From: Chloroflexota bacterium
GTDB lineage: Bacteria > Chloroflexota > Ktedonobacteria > Ktedonobacterales > Ktedonobacteraceae
Reading direction: 5' to 3'
Assembly: GCA_027316975.1 (NCBI GenBank)
Contig: DAHVFL010000051.1
Location: 1-14,964 of the forward strand
DNA: 14,964 nucleotides
The translations under genes and the position numbers were made by a program. Below the pieces are notes generated by a model. The model did not search any database, had not been told where the DNA came from, and saw only the letters and a list, made by a program, of their open reading frames with translations. Below are positions 1 through 6,841 of the stretch, in pieces; positions within the stretch are counted from its first letter, which is position 1, and each line of letters begins with the position of its first letter.

Positions 1-1
1 C

Positions 2-394
2 TTCCGCTGCGCCGTGGACATCGTCGGCCCCAGCAACCTCATCACCCTGATCGAGAGCGTCCCGGAGTACTGGAAGCCTGCCATTGCCATCTTCCACCAG
101 CGCGTCGGCGATCCCGCCACCGAAGCAGAGTTCCTGAAATCGCGCTCGCCTCTTTTCAAAGTCGACCAGATCAAAATTCCCCTCCTGATCGGCCAGGGCG
201 CAAACGACCCCCGCGTGAAACAGGCCGAATCCGAACAGATCGTCGCAGCCATGCAAAACAAGGGCATCCCCTACGAATACATGCTGTTCCCCGACGAAGG
301 ACACGGCTTCGCCAAAGCCGAGAACCGCCTCACGTTCTTCGCAGCCGCAGAAAAGTTCCTCGCCCAACACCTGGGAGGCCACTATGAAGAATAG
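2..394 (+). CDS. S9-family (prolyl oligopeptidase-like) peptidase, C-terminal fragment
   Basis: This is the last 130 codons of a gene that enters from the left edge; the reading frame is already open at base 2 (F-R-C-A-V-D-I-V-G). It ends at TAG 392-394. The fragment matches the end of the alpha/beta-hydrolase catalytic domain of S9 serine peptidases (acylaminoacyl-peptidase/dipeptidyl aminopeptidase type). Visible features are the 'DIVGPSNL' strand-turn after the nucleophile elbow, the 'GANDPRV' loop that carries the catalytic Asp, and 'DEGHGF', which carries the catalytic His. The catalytic Ser and any beta-propeller lie outside the window. The stop codon falls inside the left arm of the long palindrome that separates it from the convergent gene. 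The family call is confident; the substrate and cell location cannot be judged from this piece. Confidence 0.85.
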   Translation, partial: FRCAVDIVGPSNLITLIESVPEYWKPAIAIFHQRVGDPATEAEFLKSRSPLFKVDQIKIPLLIGQGANDPRVKQAESEQIVAAMQNKGIPYEYMLFPDEGHGFAKAENRLTFFAAAEKFLAQHLGGHYEE

Positions 395-466
395 GAAGAG
401 ATACAACAAGAGATTTCATCATGGCTCCGCCATGATGAAATCTCTTGTTGTATCTCTTCCTATTCT
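388..466. terminator. Perfect 38-bp palindrome between convergent genes (probable bidirectional terminator)
   Basis: Bases 388-425 are exactly complementary to 429-466, with a 3-nt loop (tcc, 426-428). The stem includes the stop codon of the S9 peptidase gene and ends 4 nt before the stop codon (470-472) of the opposing membrane-protein gene. There is no clear T-tract on either side, so it is not a textbook intrinsic terminator. Its position between two convergent 3' ends suggests a shared transcript-end or 3'-protecting structure. A recently folded-back inserted repeat is the alternative. Confidence 0.75.
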
Positions 467-469
467 CTG

Positions 470-2392
470 CTAAGGCGTAGGCGTCACACTCGCAGTCGGT
501 GACGCCGTTACCGTAGGAGTCGTCGTAGGTGTCGGAGTACCCAGGTTGATACTGGTATCATCGAAAGATTGCAGCGTAATAGTCGGGCTGCTTGCGTTCG
601 TATTGGGGAAGTAGGTAATAGTGACGGTATCACCGACCTGGGCAAGCGGCAGTTTGGGCGACAGAGTCAGGTTAGCGGTGAAGATGACGGGTTGCCCGGC
701 CACCTGGATATAGTAGATGCTATTGGCACCCTGCTGCACAGAGGAGATGCGCGTAATCTTCTTGCCCGTCACGGTTTGCAGCGTACCTCCATTGGGTGTA
801 ACAGCTCCGCAGCTATTCTGAATGTTGTTCTGCGCCAGCCACGTTTTATAGTCGTTGAGGGCCGATGGCAGGTTGGCCTCAAACTGCACATTGCCACCGT
901 TCAATTTGTTCGCGTCGATTATGCCCACGTCCTGGAAAATGCCGCCGCTACTGTAGATAGCTACCCATGTGGGAACGGAGCATATCTGGTACAGTTGGAA
1001 ACTGTCCACAGTGTATTTCAGGATGTTGGCGCGCGTCGAAGCAAAGGTGTTTTCCACATTAGGACCAATGCCCAACCCGGCCGCCGCCGTGTAAAAGACG
1101 GCCTGATTTTTACGTGTGTCGAAAAGGAAAACCCCCGTGCTGGAGTTGTCACTCTGCACATTTGAGGTCATCGGCACGAGCCAGACTGGTTGATCGGCGT
1201 TGTTGTAAACAAGCTGCGGGCCAGTGGTTGCCGGTTGTTGCTGATTAGCGCCGGACGGGTTGAACCAGGGAGCCGCGTGATACAGACCCCACCATGTCAG
1301 ATACTGGTTGACGGTATCTGATGGTATGACGCGATCAACCCAGGCAGGCACACTCTGCGGATTATACTGAACGATGTCTCCGGTATGCGCGTTCACTATC
1401 AGCACTTTACTGAGCACCTCGCCGGTGTAGCCGCGTGTGGGCTGCATAAGCGAGATAGTCCAGTAGGGACGGAAGCTATCGTCAAGCTCAAGCGTAGGGT
1501 CGGCCAGCCTGCCATTGGTATAGCCGCTCAGGTAGACATGACGCAGCAGGTCCTGGTTGAAAATGGCTCCCGGCAGGTAGGCAAGCGAGTCACTGGAACT
1601 CACACGCAACTGGGGAGACGCCTGCGGATTTTCGGCATCAACCACCACAAAACCGGGCGTCGAAGAATTGGAGAGGTTGATGAAAATGTTGTTATATGAG
1701 AGCGGCGCTACATAGTAGAGGCGATGGTTGATCGATTGCAGGGTGTAGCTGGCGGGATCGATATTGTATTGCGATCCCAGGTTCTGGCCGTTGGAGCCAA
1801 GTACCTGCTGCCCCTTGAAGTTGGCAACGGCGGCGCTGACCAGCACGATATGTTTGGGGTCAGTCGGCACCAGGGGCGTAGACGATTTTTCAACGGTGAT
1901 ATTGGGAATAGCAGCCAGCGCCTTAGCGTTACTGTCGAACCAGGTGGTGAAGACAACGATCAAACCTGCTACCACAATGCCTATACCTACCGCTATCACC
2001 AGGCCAAAAATGCCCGCCGCAATCGCGCCGCGTGAGACGTTGCCTGACAACTGTGTAGGACTCCGGCGTGTAGAAGTCCGGCCCTGGCTGGCGGCGGAAA
2101 GGTCTTCGAGCGTGCCCAGAGCGGGACGGGCATAAGCAAACAGGTTGCCGATGCTGCTAATCACCAGAGGCCACAGTACCCATTGCCAACCACCGAAAGG
2201 ACCGGTCAGCGCAGGTTCGGAGAAGTAGACAATGGCAAGGCAGAGCAGGAAGTTGAAGATAGAGTATCCAACCAACCAGCGCAAGAATTTTTTTGCTACG
2301 AAGGGTTCGCGCCGTCCAAAGGCCAGTCGTCCGATCGTGAGTATTGCCATGACGATAATCGCGCCAATCAGCGCCAGTAACAGAACAATCAT
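470..2392 (-). CDS. Four-TM membrane protein with large extracytoplasmic domain and Thr/Pro-rich tail
   Basis: A 640-residue protein of unknown function. It starts at ATG 2392-2390, behind a good ribosome site (GAGGAG). Four hydrophobic segments are visible at about residues 1-21, 39-58, 67-87 and 122-150. Basic residues follow segments 1 and 3 (GRREPFVAKK; RTSTRRS), which suggests those loops are cytoplasmic and that residues 151-618 face outward. This outer part is rich in Asn/Ser/Thr and carries repeated short strands. Residues about 309-358 ('PYWTISLMQPTRG', then 'IVNAHTGDIVQY' and 'VPAWVDRVIPSD') resemble the PepSY-like or propeptide-like segment of large Gram-positive membrane proteins; this is recollection and weak. 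The last roughly 22 residues are a TPTPT/SPT low-complexity tail, common in Chloroflexota surface proteins. The gene converges on the S9 peptidase gene and diverges from the sulfite-oxidase-like gene. No function is assigned. Confidence 0.85.
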   Translation of the reverse strand: MIVLLLALIGAIIVMAILTIGRLAFGRREPFVAKKFLRWLVGYSIFNFLLCLAIVYFSEPALTGPFGGWQWVLWPLVISSIGNLFAYARPALGTLEDLSAASQGRTSTRRSPTQLSGNVSRGAIAAGIFGLVIAVGIGIVVAGLIVVFTTWFDSNAKALAAIPNITVEKSSTPLVPTDPKHIVLVSAAVANFKGQQVLGSNGQNLGSQYNIDPASYTLQSINHRLYYVAPLSYNNIFINLSNSSTPGFVVVDAENPQASPQLRVSSSDSLAYLPGAIFNQDLLRHVYLSGYTNGRLADPTLELDDSFRPYWTISLMQPTRGYTGEVLSKVLIVNAHTGDIVQYNPQSVPAWVDRVIPSDTVNQYLTWWGLYHAAPWFNPSGANQQQPATTGPQLVYNNADQPVWLVPMTSNVQSDNSSTGVFLFDTRKNQAVFYTAAAGLGIGPNVENTFASTRANILKYTVDSFQLYQICSVPTWVAIYSSGGIFQDVGIIDANKLNGGNVQFEANLPSALNDYKTWLAQNNIQNSCGAVTPNGGTLQTVTGKKITRISSVQQGANSIYYIQVAGQPVIFTANLTLSPKLPLAQVGDTVTITYFPNTNASSPTITLQSFDDTSINLGTPTPTTTPTVTASPTASVTPTP

Positions 2393-2550
2393 GACTGTAT
2401 CTCCTCATTCTTATGGGGCTGCCACCTCGTAAAAGATGACCGTCCTGGAGTAATAGTGCTAAGGCATCCCATGTGAAGCCCGGATGCGTCCAGCAAGAAA
2501 AGGTAGTGCGCATACAATAATACCGGAATATCCTCCCCTATTGTAGTGTT

Positions 2551-2580
2551 CTTATACGTAATAAGCAACACCTTTATCAA
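2551..2580 (-). promoter_or_regulatory. Candidate sigma70-type promoter for the membrane-protein gene
   Basis: Read on the minus strand, TTGATA (2580-2575) and TATAAG (2556-2551) are separated by 18 bp, and each box matches 5 of 6 consensus bases. The start codon lies about 155 nt downstream. This is inferred from sequence pattern only. Confidence 0.4.
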
Positions 2581-2586
2581 ATACGT

Positions 2587-2592
2587 TATAAT
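2587..2592 (+). promoter_or_regulatory. Candidate -10 box for the sulfite-oxidase-like gene
   Basis: A perfect TATAAT lies 49 nt upstream of the ATG at 2641. No convincing -35 box is seen at the right spacing. The site sits just beyond the -35 of the divergent promoter, so the two genes would share a compact control region. The ribosome site AAGGAG is at 2625-2630, 10 nt before the start. Confidence 0.35.
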
Positions 2593-2640
2593 AAGCCGAA
2601 GACAGCTATGTGATCGAGCGATTCAAGGAGTCATACCCTC

Positions 2641-3249
2641 ATGCAATTGTTTGGAAGAAAATCAAGAACTCAAATAGAAAAACTGCCGGATGGACAGGAT
2701 CGCCTCCCACCCGGACAATACTTGACCGCCAAGTGGCCGGTATTGAGCTATGAACGCACCCCGCAAAAATTGCCCGCCAACTGGAAATTGAAGATCAAAG
2801 GTCTGGTAGAGTATCCCTTTGAACTGACATGGGAAGAGCTACTGGCCCTGCCGCGCACCACCATTACCAGCGATATTCACTGCGTAACAACATGGAGCCG
2901 TTACGACAATACCTGGGAAGGCGTGCATATCCGCGAGATTTTACAGCGCGCCAAACCCCTGCCAGGGGCAAAGTTCGTCATGGTGCATTCCTGGACCGAC
3001 TACACTACCAATCTGCCACTGGTTGACCTGGACGACGACGACGTGATTATCGCCATTAAACACGACGGAAAAGAACTGGAAGCCGAACACGGCGGCCCCG
3101 TGCGCCTGGTCGTCCCCAGACTCTACTTCTACAAAAGCGCCAAATGGCTGGACGGCTTCGAGTTCATGGAGCAGGACCGCCCCGGCTTCTGGGAGCAGCG
3201 CGGCTACCACAACCACGCCGACCCCTGGCAAGAAGAGCGTTACTGGTAA
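2641..3249 (+). CDS. Sulfite oxidase-like molybdopterin-dependent oxidoreductase
   Basis: A 202-residue protein that forms essentially one catalytic molybdopterin-binding domain of the sulfite oxidase/MsrP fold. The ATG at 2641 has AAGGAG 10 nt upstream. Family marks are 'NWKLKIKGLVEYPFELTWEELLALP' positions (about residues 47-71), 'DIHCVTTWSR' with the presumed Mo-ligand Cys81, 'WEGVHIREIL' (92-101), 'GGPVRLVVPRLY' (151-162) with the basic cofactor-binding residues, and 'YKSAKWLDGFEF' (164-174). No signal peptide, Tat motif or membrane segment is present, so this is the short cytoplasmic type often annotated 'sulfite oxidase-like oxidoreductase', whose physiological substrate is generally unknown. 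It lacks the dimerisation domain of true sulfite oxidases. It reads through in the same frame, past its stop, into a decayed MaoC-like fragment. Its chemistry on sulfite is not shown by sequence. Confidence 0.9.
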   Translation: MQLFGRKSRTQIEKLPDGQDRLPPGQYLTAKWPVLSYERTPQKLPANWKLKIKGLVEYPFELTWEELLALPRTTITSDIHCVTTWSRYDNTWEGVHIREILQRAKPLPGAKFVMVHSWTDYTTNLPLVDLDDDDVIIAIKHDGKELEAEHGGPVRLVVPRLYFYKSAKWLDGFEFMEQDRPGFWEQRGYHNHADPWQEERYW

Positions 3250-3435
3250 TATGAATACCTGGCACCCATCCATCCCGGCGAAACGCTCAGGGGAGTAATG
3301 ACCGTCCTTGACGGTTCAACACGCAAAGAGCGTGGTGATACAACTATTGATCTCGTAACACTACGGATGCGTTATACGAATCGTGAAGGGCAAGACGTGT
3401 TAGTAGCAACAACAGGGCTTGTCAGTCGGGAATGA
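3250..3435 (+). pseudogene. Remnant of a MaoC-like (hot-dog fold) dehydratase, C-terminal part
   Basis: Directly after the stop of the sulfite-oxidase-like gene, and in the same frame, 61 sense codons run to TGA 3433-3435. They read like the C-terminal half of a MaoC/(R)-enoyl-CoA hydratase domain: 'LAPIHPGETLRGVMTVLD' followed by 'TIDLVTLRMRYTNREGQDVL' and a short 'GLVSRE' end. MaoC proteins typically show PGD/ETL, then a strand, then an 'R.E..NQ.GE.V' strand. The catalytic Asp/His 'hydratase 2' motif and the N-terminal half are absent. The fragment has no start with a ribosome site (the first in-frame ATG is at 3298), so I call it a relic. It could instead be a small expressed ORF from 3298 (45 aa), which seems unlikely. 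Confidence 0.6.
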
Positions 3436-3507
3436 AGACCTGTCATGTTCATTGGGAAACCATGCAGAGAGACAATGTGTTTGAGTATTTACACATATCA
3501 ATCTATT

Positions 3508-4143
3508 TCACAGGTACCAACCTGAAAGTTGCAGGTAGCATCTTTCTTCATCAGTACCAGGGCGTTGCCACCAGCGAGCCAGAGAAACACGAACTAAGGT
3601 ACCAGCAGGAATCAGACCAATCGGGTCTGCGAAACCAACATACTTGATAAAGAGCTTCCTTACTGCTGGAAATACATCCTCCGGTTGCATAATTATTTGA
3701 TAGTAAGGCTGTCCTTCTCTAAAGCTTAAACTCTGGCTCAGCGGGCACGTTGGCAACCAAAAACCTGTACTACAACTGGGAAGGCCTCTCATTCTCGAAA
3801 TATACCCTGTTCTTTCTAAAAGAAGCTTTCCTTCAAACAGTTGATCCGGTTCACCACACCAGGGCTGTACTCGTTGCATAAGCATATTTCGCAGATTAGA
3901 TGTTGGACCTATATATGTTTCTCGCATGACGCGAATATCTTCTACATGAGGTCGAGTAATGCCATAATGTGGTTGAAATACTAACTCCCAAACCTGCCCA
4001 ACTTCAAACCTTGTATCATTTGGTTGGTTGGAACCATCTGAACGTAAAAGACGAACACCCTCATTCGTTTCGAGATTTAAACCGCCAACGCAAACTGAAT
4101 ATTCACCCATCCTGGTTTTTGCGACGATAAGAACCCTGGCCAT
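3508..4143 (-). CDS. Dual OB-fold domain protein of the DUF488-associated type
   Basis: A 211-residue soluble protein. Its start is ATG 4143-4141 behind a G-rich ribosome site (GGGGGAAG), 18 nt after the stop of the upstream DUF488 gene, so the two are co-transcribed. The N-terminus 'MARVLIVAKTRMGEYSVCVGGLNLETNEGVRLLRSDG' positions (1-37) and the C-terminus 'RVSLARWWQRPG' plus 'CYLQLSGWYL' are characteristic of proteins I remember as 'dual OB-containing domain' (two predicted OB folds). These are often found beside DUF488 genes, as here. OB folds usually bind nucleic acid, so a role in recognising DNA or RNA for the DUF488 partners is plausible but inferred. No catalytic motif is evident. The gene and its two partners look more A+T-rich by eye than spoVR and prkA, which would fit acquisition by transfer. 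Confidence 0.7.
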   Translation of the reverse strand: MARVLIVAKTRMGEYSVCVGGLNLETNEGVRLLRSDGSNQPNDTRFEVGQVWELVFQPHYGITRPHVEDIRVMRETYIGPTSNLRNMLMQRVQPWCGEPDQLFEGKLLLERTGYISRMRGLPSCSTGFWLPTCPLSQSLSFREGQPYYQIIMQPEDVFPAVRKLFIKYVGFADPIGLIPAGTLVRVSLARWWQRPGTDEERCYLQLSGWYL

Positions 4144-4161
4144 ATTGCTTCCCCCTTTGAT

Positions 4162-4677
4162 TTAATTTTGTGACAGAAGTTCTTTTGCCTGTGGTTTTAT
4201 ATGCTCTACCCCAATGTTTAAATCCCTGGCTAGCTTTTGTGCTACTAGCGAACGATGACAGGCTTCTGGTTCACGTTCTACACAAAAAAGACCGACAACT
4301 TTTGCGTCTGGCCCTGTTCGCTTAATAAAATCATCAGAATCAAAATTGGTTAAACATTCCTGCTCATACGCCTGGATGAATGCCTGACTCAGCTCTTTAC
4401 GAGTACGTTTTGCGATACCCAGTTTTTTGTCTTCCTGCTGCTGCTTTTCCCGAATATCCTGGCTGGGAGCCAACTCCTTGAGGTGTAGATACAGAATGCC
4501 TGATTCCCCCAGGCGCTTTTGAAGATATGTGCTGTTGACGAAGGCATACGTTGAGCCGCGCATACCACGACGTAACCGTATATCACAAAACGTATCTACC
4601 TTCGCGTCAAGCAAAGCCTCAAAGAAGCTTTGCTCGTCAAAGCCGTACACACCTATGGTAACAATTCTGACTTTCAC
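4162..4677 (-). CDS. DUF488 family protein (second paralogue)
   Basis: A 171-residue protein that starts with GTG 4677-4675, only 4 nt after the stop of the upstream DUF488 gene, so translational coupling is likely. The DUF488 signature is clear: 'TIGVYGFDEQSFFEAL' (7-22), 'CDIRLRRGMRGSTYAF' (31-46), 'KELAPSQDIR' (67-76) and 'LFCVEREPEACHR' (130-142), which ends in the conserved C-H-R. Cys132, Glu134, Cys140, His141 and Arg142 are the likely functional cluster. The DUF488 family has no settled biochemical function that I can name; structure-based and context-based suggestions point to nucleic-acid metabolism or defence. This copy is the 'RRGMRGS.YAFVN' subtype and differs clearly from its upstream neighbour, so the pair is not a recent duplication. 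Confidence 0.88.
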   Translation of the reverse strand: MKVRIVTIGVYGFDEQSFFEALLDAKVDTFCDIRLRRGMRGSTYAFVNSTYLQKRLGESGILYLHLKELAPSQDIREKQQQEDKKLGIAKRTRKELSQAFIQAYEQECLTNFDSDDFIKRTGPDAKVVGLFCVEREPEACHRSLVAQKLARDLNIGVEHIKPQAKELLSQN

Positions 4678-4681
4678 TCAC

Positions 4682-5281
4682 TTATGCGCTCTCTTTTATT
4701 GAAGTATGCTTTTTGCGCGATCTTCTAGTTTTCCGATTAAGGGCTACTTGAGAGTCCGCATCAAGAAAAGAAAGTTGTCCGCTCGCCTGTCCAATTGCAA
4801 AGAACTGGTTGACTTCATCCTGGGTTTTAGTGTTGCCTGCTTCGTCGATATGCAAGACAGCCAATCCCTGCTCCACGAGCGAACTACCAATCAGTTTTCC
4901 GCGATGGCATTCCTCTGGTTTCATTTCGCTGCACATAAGAGCGATTGGTAATTGCTTCTCCCAGGCTGTGCGCAAGCGGCCGATGCCTCTCTGGTAGAAA
5001 TCTTTCTCGTGGAGAATTGTATAATCAACCTTCCCATCCTCTGTATAGCAACTAGCATCACCAGGTCTGCCGCCCAGTGTATCGCCCATGTACACATAGC
5101 GAATGTGCTGTTTTTGCAGATAGTGCTCTAAAGCTTCTTTTGAGAATTCAGGTTTATAACGTGAGTAGGGCTGTGAACGAAGATCAATCAAATATTTGAC
5201 ATCATACTTCTGTAGCAGCTTGATGAAATCTTCAATGGAGCGGTTCCCATAGCCAATGGTATAAATAGGTGTGAATGGCAT
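4682..5281 (-). CDS. DUF488 family protein (first paralogue, operon leader)
   Basis: A 199-residue protein. I place the start at ATG 5281-5279 because GGAGGT lies 6 nt upstream and the family motif 'YTIGYGNRSIEDFI' begins at residue 7. The longer open frame to a TTG at 5368 would start inside the promoter -35 box and lacks a ribosome site. Motifs in order: 'TIGYGNRSIEDF' (8-19), 'LIDLRSQPYSRYKPEF' (31-46), 'YMGDTLGGRPGD' (64-75) and 'ALMCSEMKPEECHR' (114-127), with Cys117, Cys125, His126 and Arg127. The C-terminus is a basic tail (RKTRRSRKKH) that could contact nucleic acid. It is the first gene of the DUF488-DUF488-dual OB operon, whose promoter lies immediately downstream of spoVR. Family membership is confident; activity is unknown. 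Confidence 0.9.
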   Translation of the reverse strand: MPFTPIYTIGYGNRSIEDFIKLLQKYDVKYLIDLRSQPYSRYKPEFSKEALEHYLQKQHIRYVYMGDTLGGRPGDASCYTEDGKVDYTILHEKDFYQRGIGRLRTAWEKQLPIALMCSEMKPEECHRGKLIGSSLVEQGLAVLHIDEAGNTKTQDEVNQFFAIGQASGQLSFLDADSQVALNRKTRRSRKKHTSIKESA

Positions 5282-5339
5282 GATTACCTCCACTACGAAT
5301 GATTTCTGGTCAGGCATTCGCTCAAATCTGCGTGATGCT

Positions 5340-5368
5340 AGTATAATATTGCATAGAACATAAGTCAA
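5340..5368 (-). promoter_or_regulatory. Sigma70-type promoter of the DUF488 operon
   Basis: On the minus strand, TTGACT (5368-5363) and TATACT (5345-5340) are separated by exactly 17 bp; each box matches 5 of 6 consensus bases. The predicted transcript start near 5333 gives a leader of about 50 nt with a strong GGAGGT ribosome site. The promoter starts only 14 bp after the spoVR stop and no terminator is visible between them, so some read-through from the prkA operon is likely. Confidence 0.7.
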
Positions 5369-5382
5369 TAAAATATGACCTG

Positions 5383-6828
5383 TTACTTCTCCAGCGAACT
5401 CTTCGTATTCCGCTCCCCATCATAGCTCAGCAGTATCTTCTTGCCCTCGTACAGCGTCTCAAGATGCACCGGGCGACCCCACAGAGTATACACATATTGG
5501 AGCGTCTTCTCAGCGTAGACCATATCGAGTTCCTGGCCTTCAAAGAGGTGATTGATGTAGAGTTCGCGATTGCCCCGGTAGTCGCCATTTTCCACGACGA
5601 GATAGGGGCTGCCGAAGTTGGTCATGCTGGCAACGATGCCGTCGCGCACCTTCTCCCAATTCTTTTCGACGATGACCCACTCGTCGCCCTCTTTTTTATA
5701 GAGGTAGAGATCAAGTTCTTTAATCAGGTCTTTGGTAAGGTAGTTGCGCAGGAATGAAACGTCATTGTCCATTTCGCGCACCTCGAAGATCTTCTGGCGA
5801 CCCTGGCCGGGTTTGCGACCCTGGCGTTCCTGTTCCTCTTTCGTGGGGTTATCCCAGCGCCGCTCAATGTCCTCGAAGACCTTAAAGCCTACATAATAGG
5901 GATTAAGGTGCGTTTTCGATGGCGAGAGCACGCCTGAATGCAGTGTGGCAAATTCCAGTATGTCGGAGTCAGAGATGTAACCATTGTCGCCCATCGAACG
6001 CATGATGCGCGAGTGCCATATTGAGGCCCACCCCTCATTCATGGTCTTCGTTTGCATTTGTGGCACAAAGTACAACATTTCCGTGCGTACAATATCAATG
6101 ATGTCGCGCTGCCAGGGTTCCAGGTGTGGCGAGTAACGCATCAAGAAAAGCAGGATATCCTTCTCCGGCTGTTCGGGAAACCTGGGCGACTTGCCACGCT
6201 TGCGTTCGCGCGCCTCTTCGGCCTTTTTTGCCCTGGTATCGAGTCCCCACAGATCATCGTAAGGGCCTGGTACGACGTGAGCAGACTTCTCCTCATTTTT
6301 ATCCTTATCCGGTTCGTCCTGGCGGATCAAGAGGTTATAATCTACATGCTCTTGAATGGAGAGGACAGCGTCCAGGAAACGCTCGACTTCGGCTTTGCCG
6401 TGATCGAACTCGTATTTGGCGATGCGCTCGGCGTGGAAGCTGACTTTATCGATCATGCGGCGCGAGGTGTGCTGGAAGTAGGCATTGTTCTTGAAAAAAT
6501 CGGTATGCCCAAATACGTGCGCCGCCACGAAAGTATTCTGAAGCAGATCGTTCATTTCCATCAGAAAGGCGTAGCTGGGATTGGTGTTGACCACCATCTC
6601 GTAGATTTTGCTCAATCCGAAATCGTACTGCATTTTCTGCCGGTGGTAGGCTTTGCCGTGCGTCCAGTGGCTGAAACGTCCTGGCAGGCTGTACGAGGCA
6701 AATTCGTACATGATCGATGCAGGCACCAGTTCAAAATGGGTAGGAAACGGGTCAAGCCCGAAATTGCGAGCCTCTTCCCAGGCGTGATCAATGCCATCTC
6801 GTAATCGTTCAATATCGCTATCGGCCAT
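5383..6828 (-). CDS. spoVR: SpoVR family protein
   Basis: A 481-residue protein, close to the usual length of SpoVR/YcgB proteins. ATG 6828-6826 is preceded by AGGAGT with a 7-nt spacer and lies 13 nt after the yhbH stop, so the two are in one operon. Strong family signatures are 'FELVPASIMYEFASYSLPGR' (32-51) with 'SHWTHGK' (53-59), 'NTNPSYAFLMEMND' (81-94), 'VAAHVFGHTDFFKNN' (101-115) with His104 and His108, and 'MNEGWASIWH' (263-272). The His/Glu clusters suggest a metal site, but the biochemical activity of SpoVR is not established. In Bacillus the family is needed for normal spore cortex; in enterobacteria the homologue YcgB works with YeaG/YeaH in starvation responses. A charged insert at about residues 170-225 (DEPDKDKNEEK, ARERKRGK) is likely a flexible loop. 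Confidence 0.96.
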   Translation of the reverse strand: MADSDIERLRDGIDHAWEEARNFGLDPFPTHFELVPASIMYEFASYSLPGRFSHWTHGKAYHRQKMQYDFGLSKIYEMVVNTNPSYAFLMEMNDLLQNTFVAAHVFGHTDFFKNNAYFQHTSRRMIDKVSFHAERIAKYEFDHGKAEVERFLDAVLSIQEHVDYNLLIRQDEPDKDKNEEKSAHVVPGPYDDLWGLDTRAKKAEEARERKRGKSPRFPEQPEKDILLFLMRYSPHLEPWQRDIIDIVRTEMLYFVPQMQTKTMNEGWASIWHSRIMRSMGDNGYISDSDILEFATLHSGVLSPSKTHLNPYYVGFKVFEDIERRWDNPTKEEQERQGRKPGQGRQKIFEVREMDNDVSFLRNYLTKDLIKELDLYLYKKEGDEWVIVEKNWEKVRDGIVASMTNFGSPYLVVENGDYRGNRELYINHLFEGQELDMVYAEKTLQYVYTLWGRPVHLETLYEGKKILLSYDGERNTKSSLEK

Positions 6829-6841
6829 GAGAAACTCCTAT

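Noticed and set aside
2389..2580. A 63-codon minus-strand ORF upstream of the membrane-protein gene
   Set aside because: It overlaps the start of that gene and its promoter, with no domain or ribosome site.
3432..3647. A 71-codon plus-strand ORF after the MaoC relic
   Set aside because: It runs antisense into the end of the dual-OB gene and has no recognisable sequence.
5282..5368. Upstream extension of the first DUF488 gene to TTG 5368
   Set aside because: The extension overlaps the -35/-10 promoter, lacks a ribosome site and lies outside the family core; ATG 5281 with GGAGGT is better.
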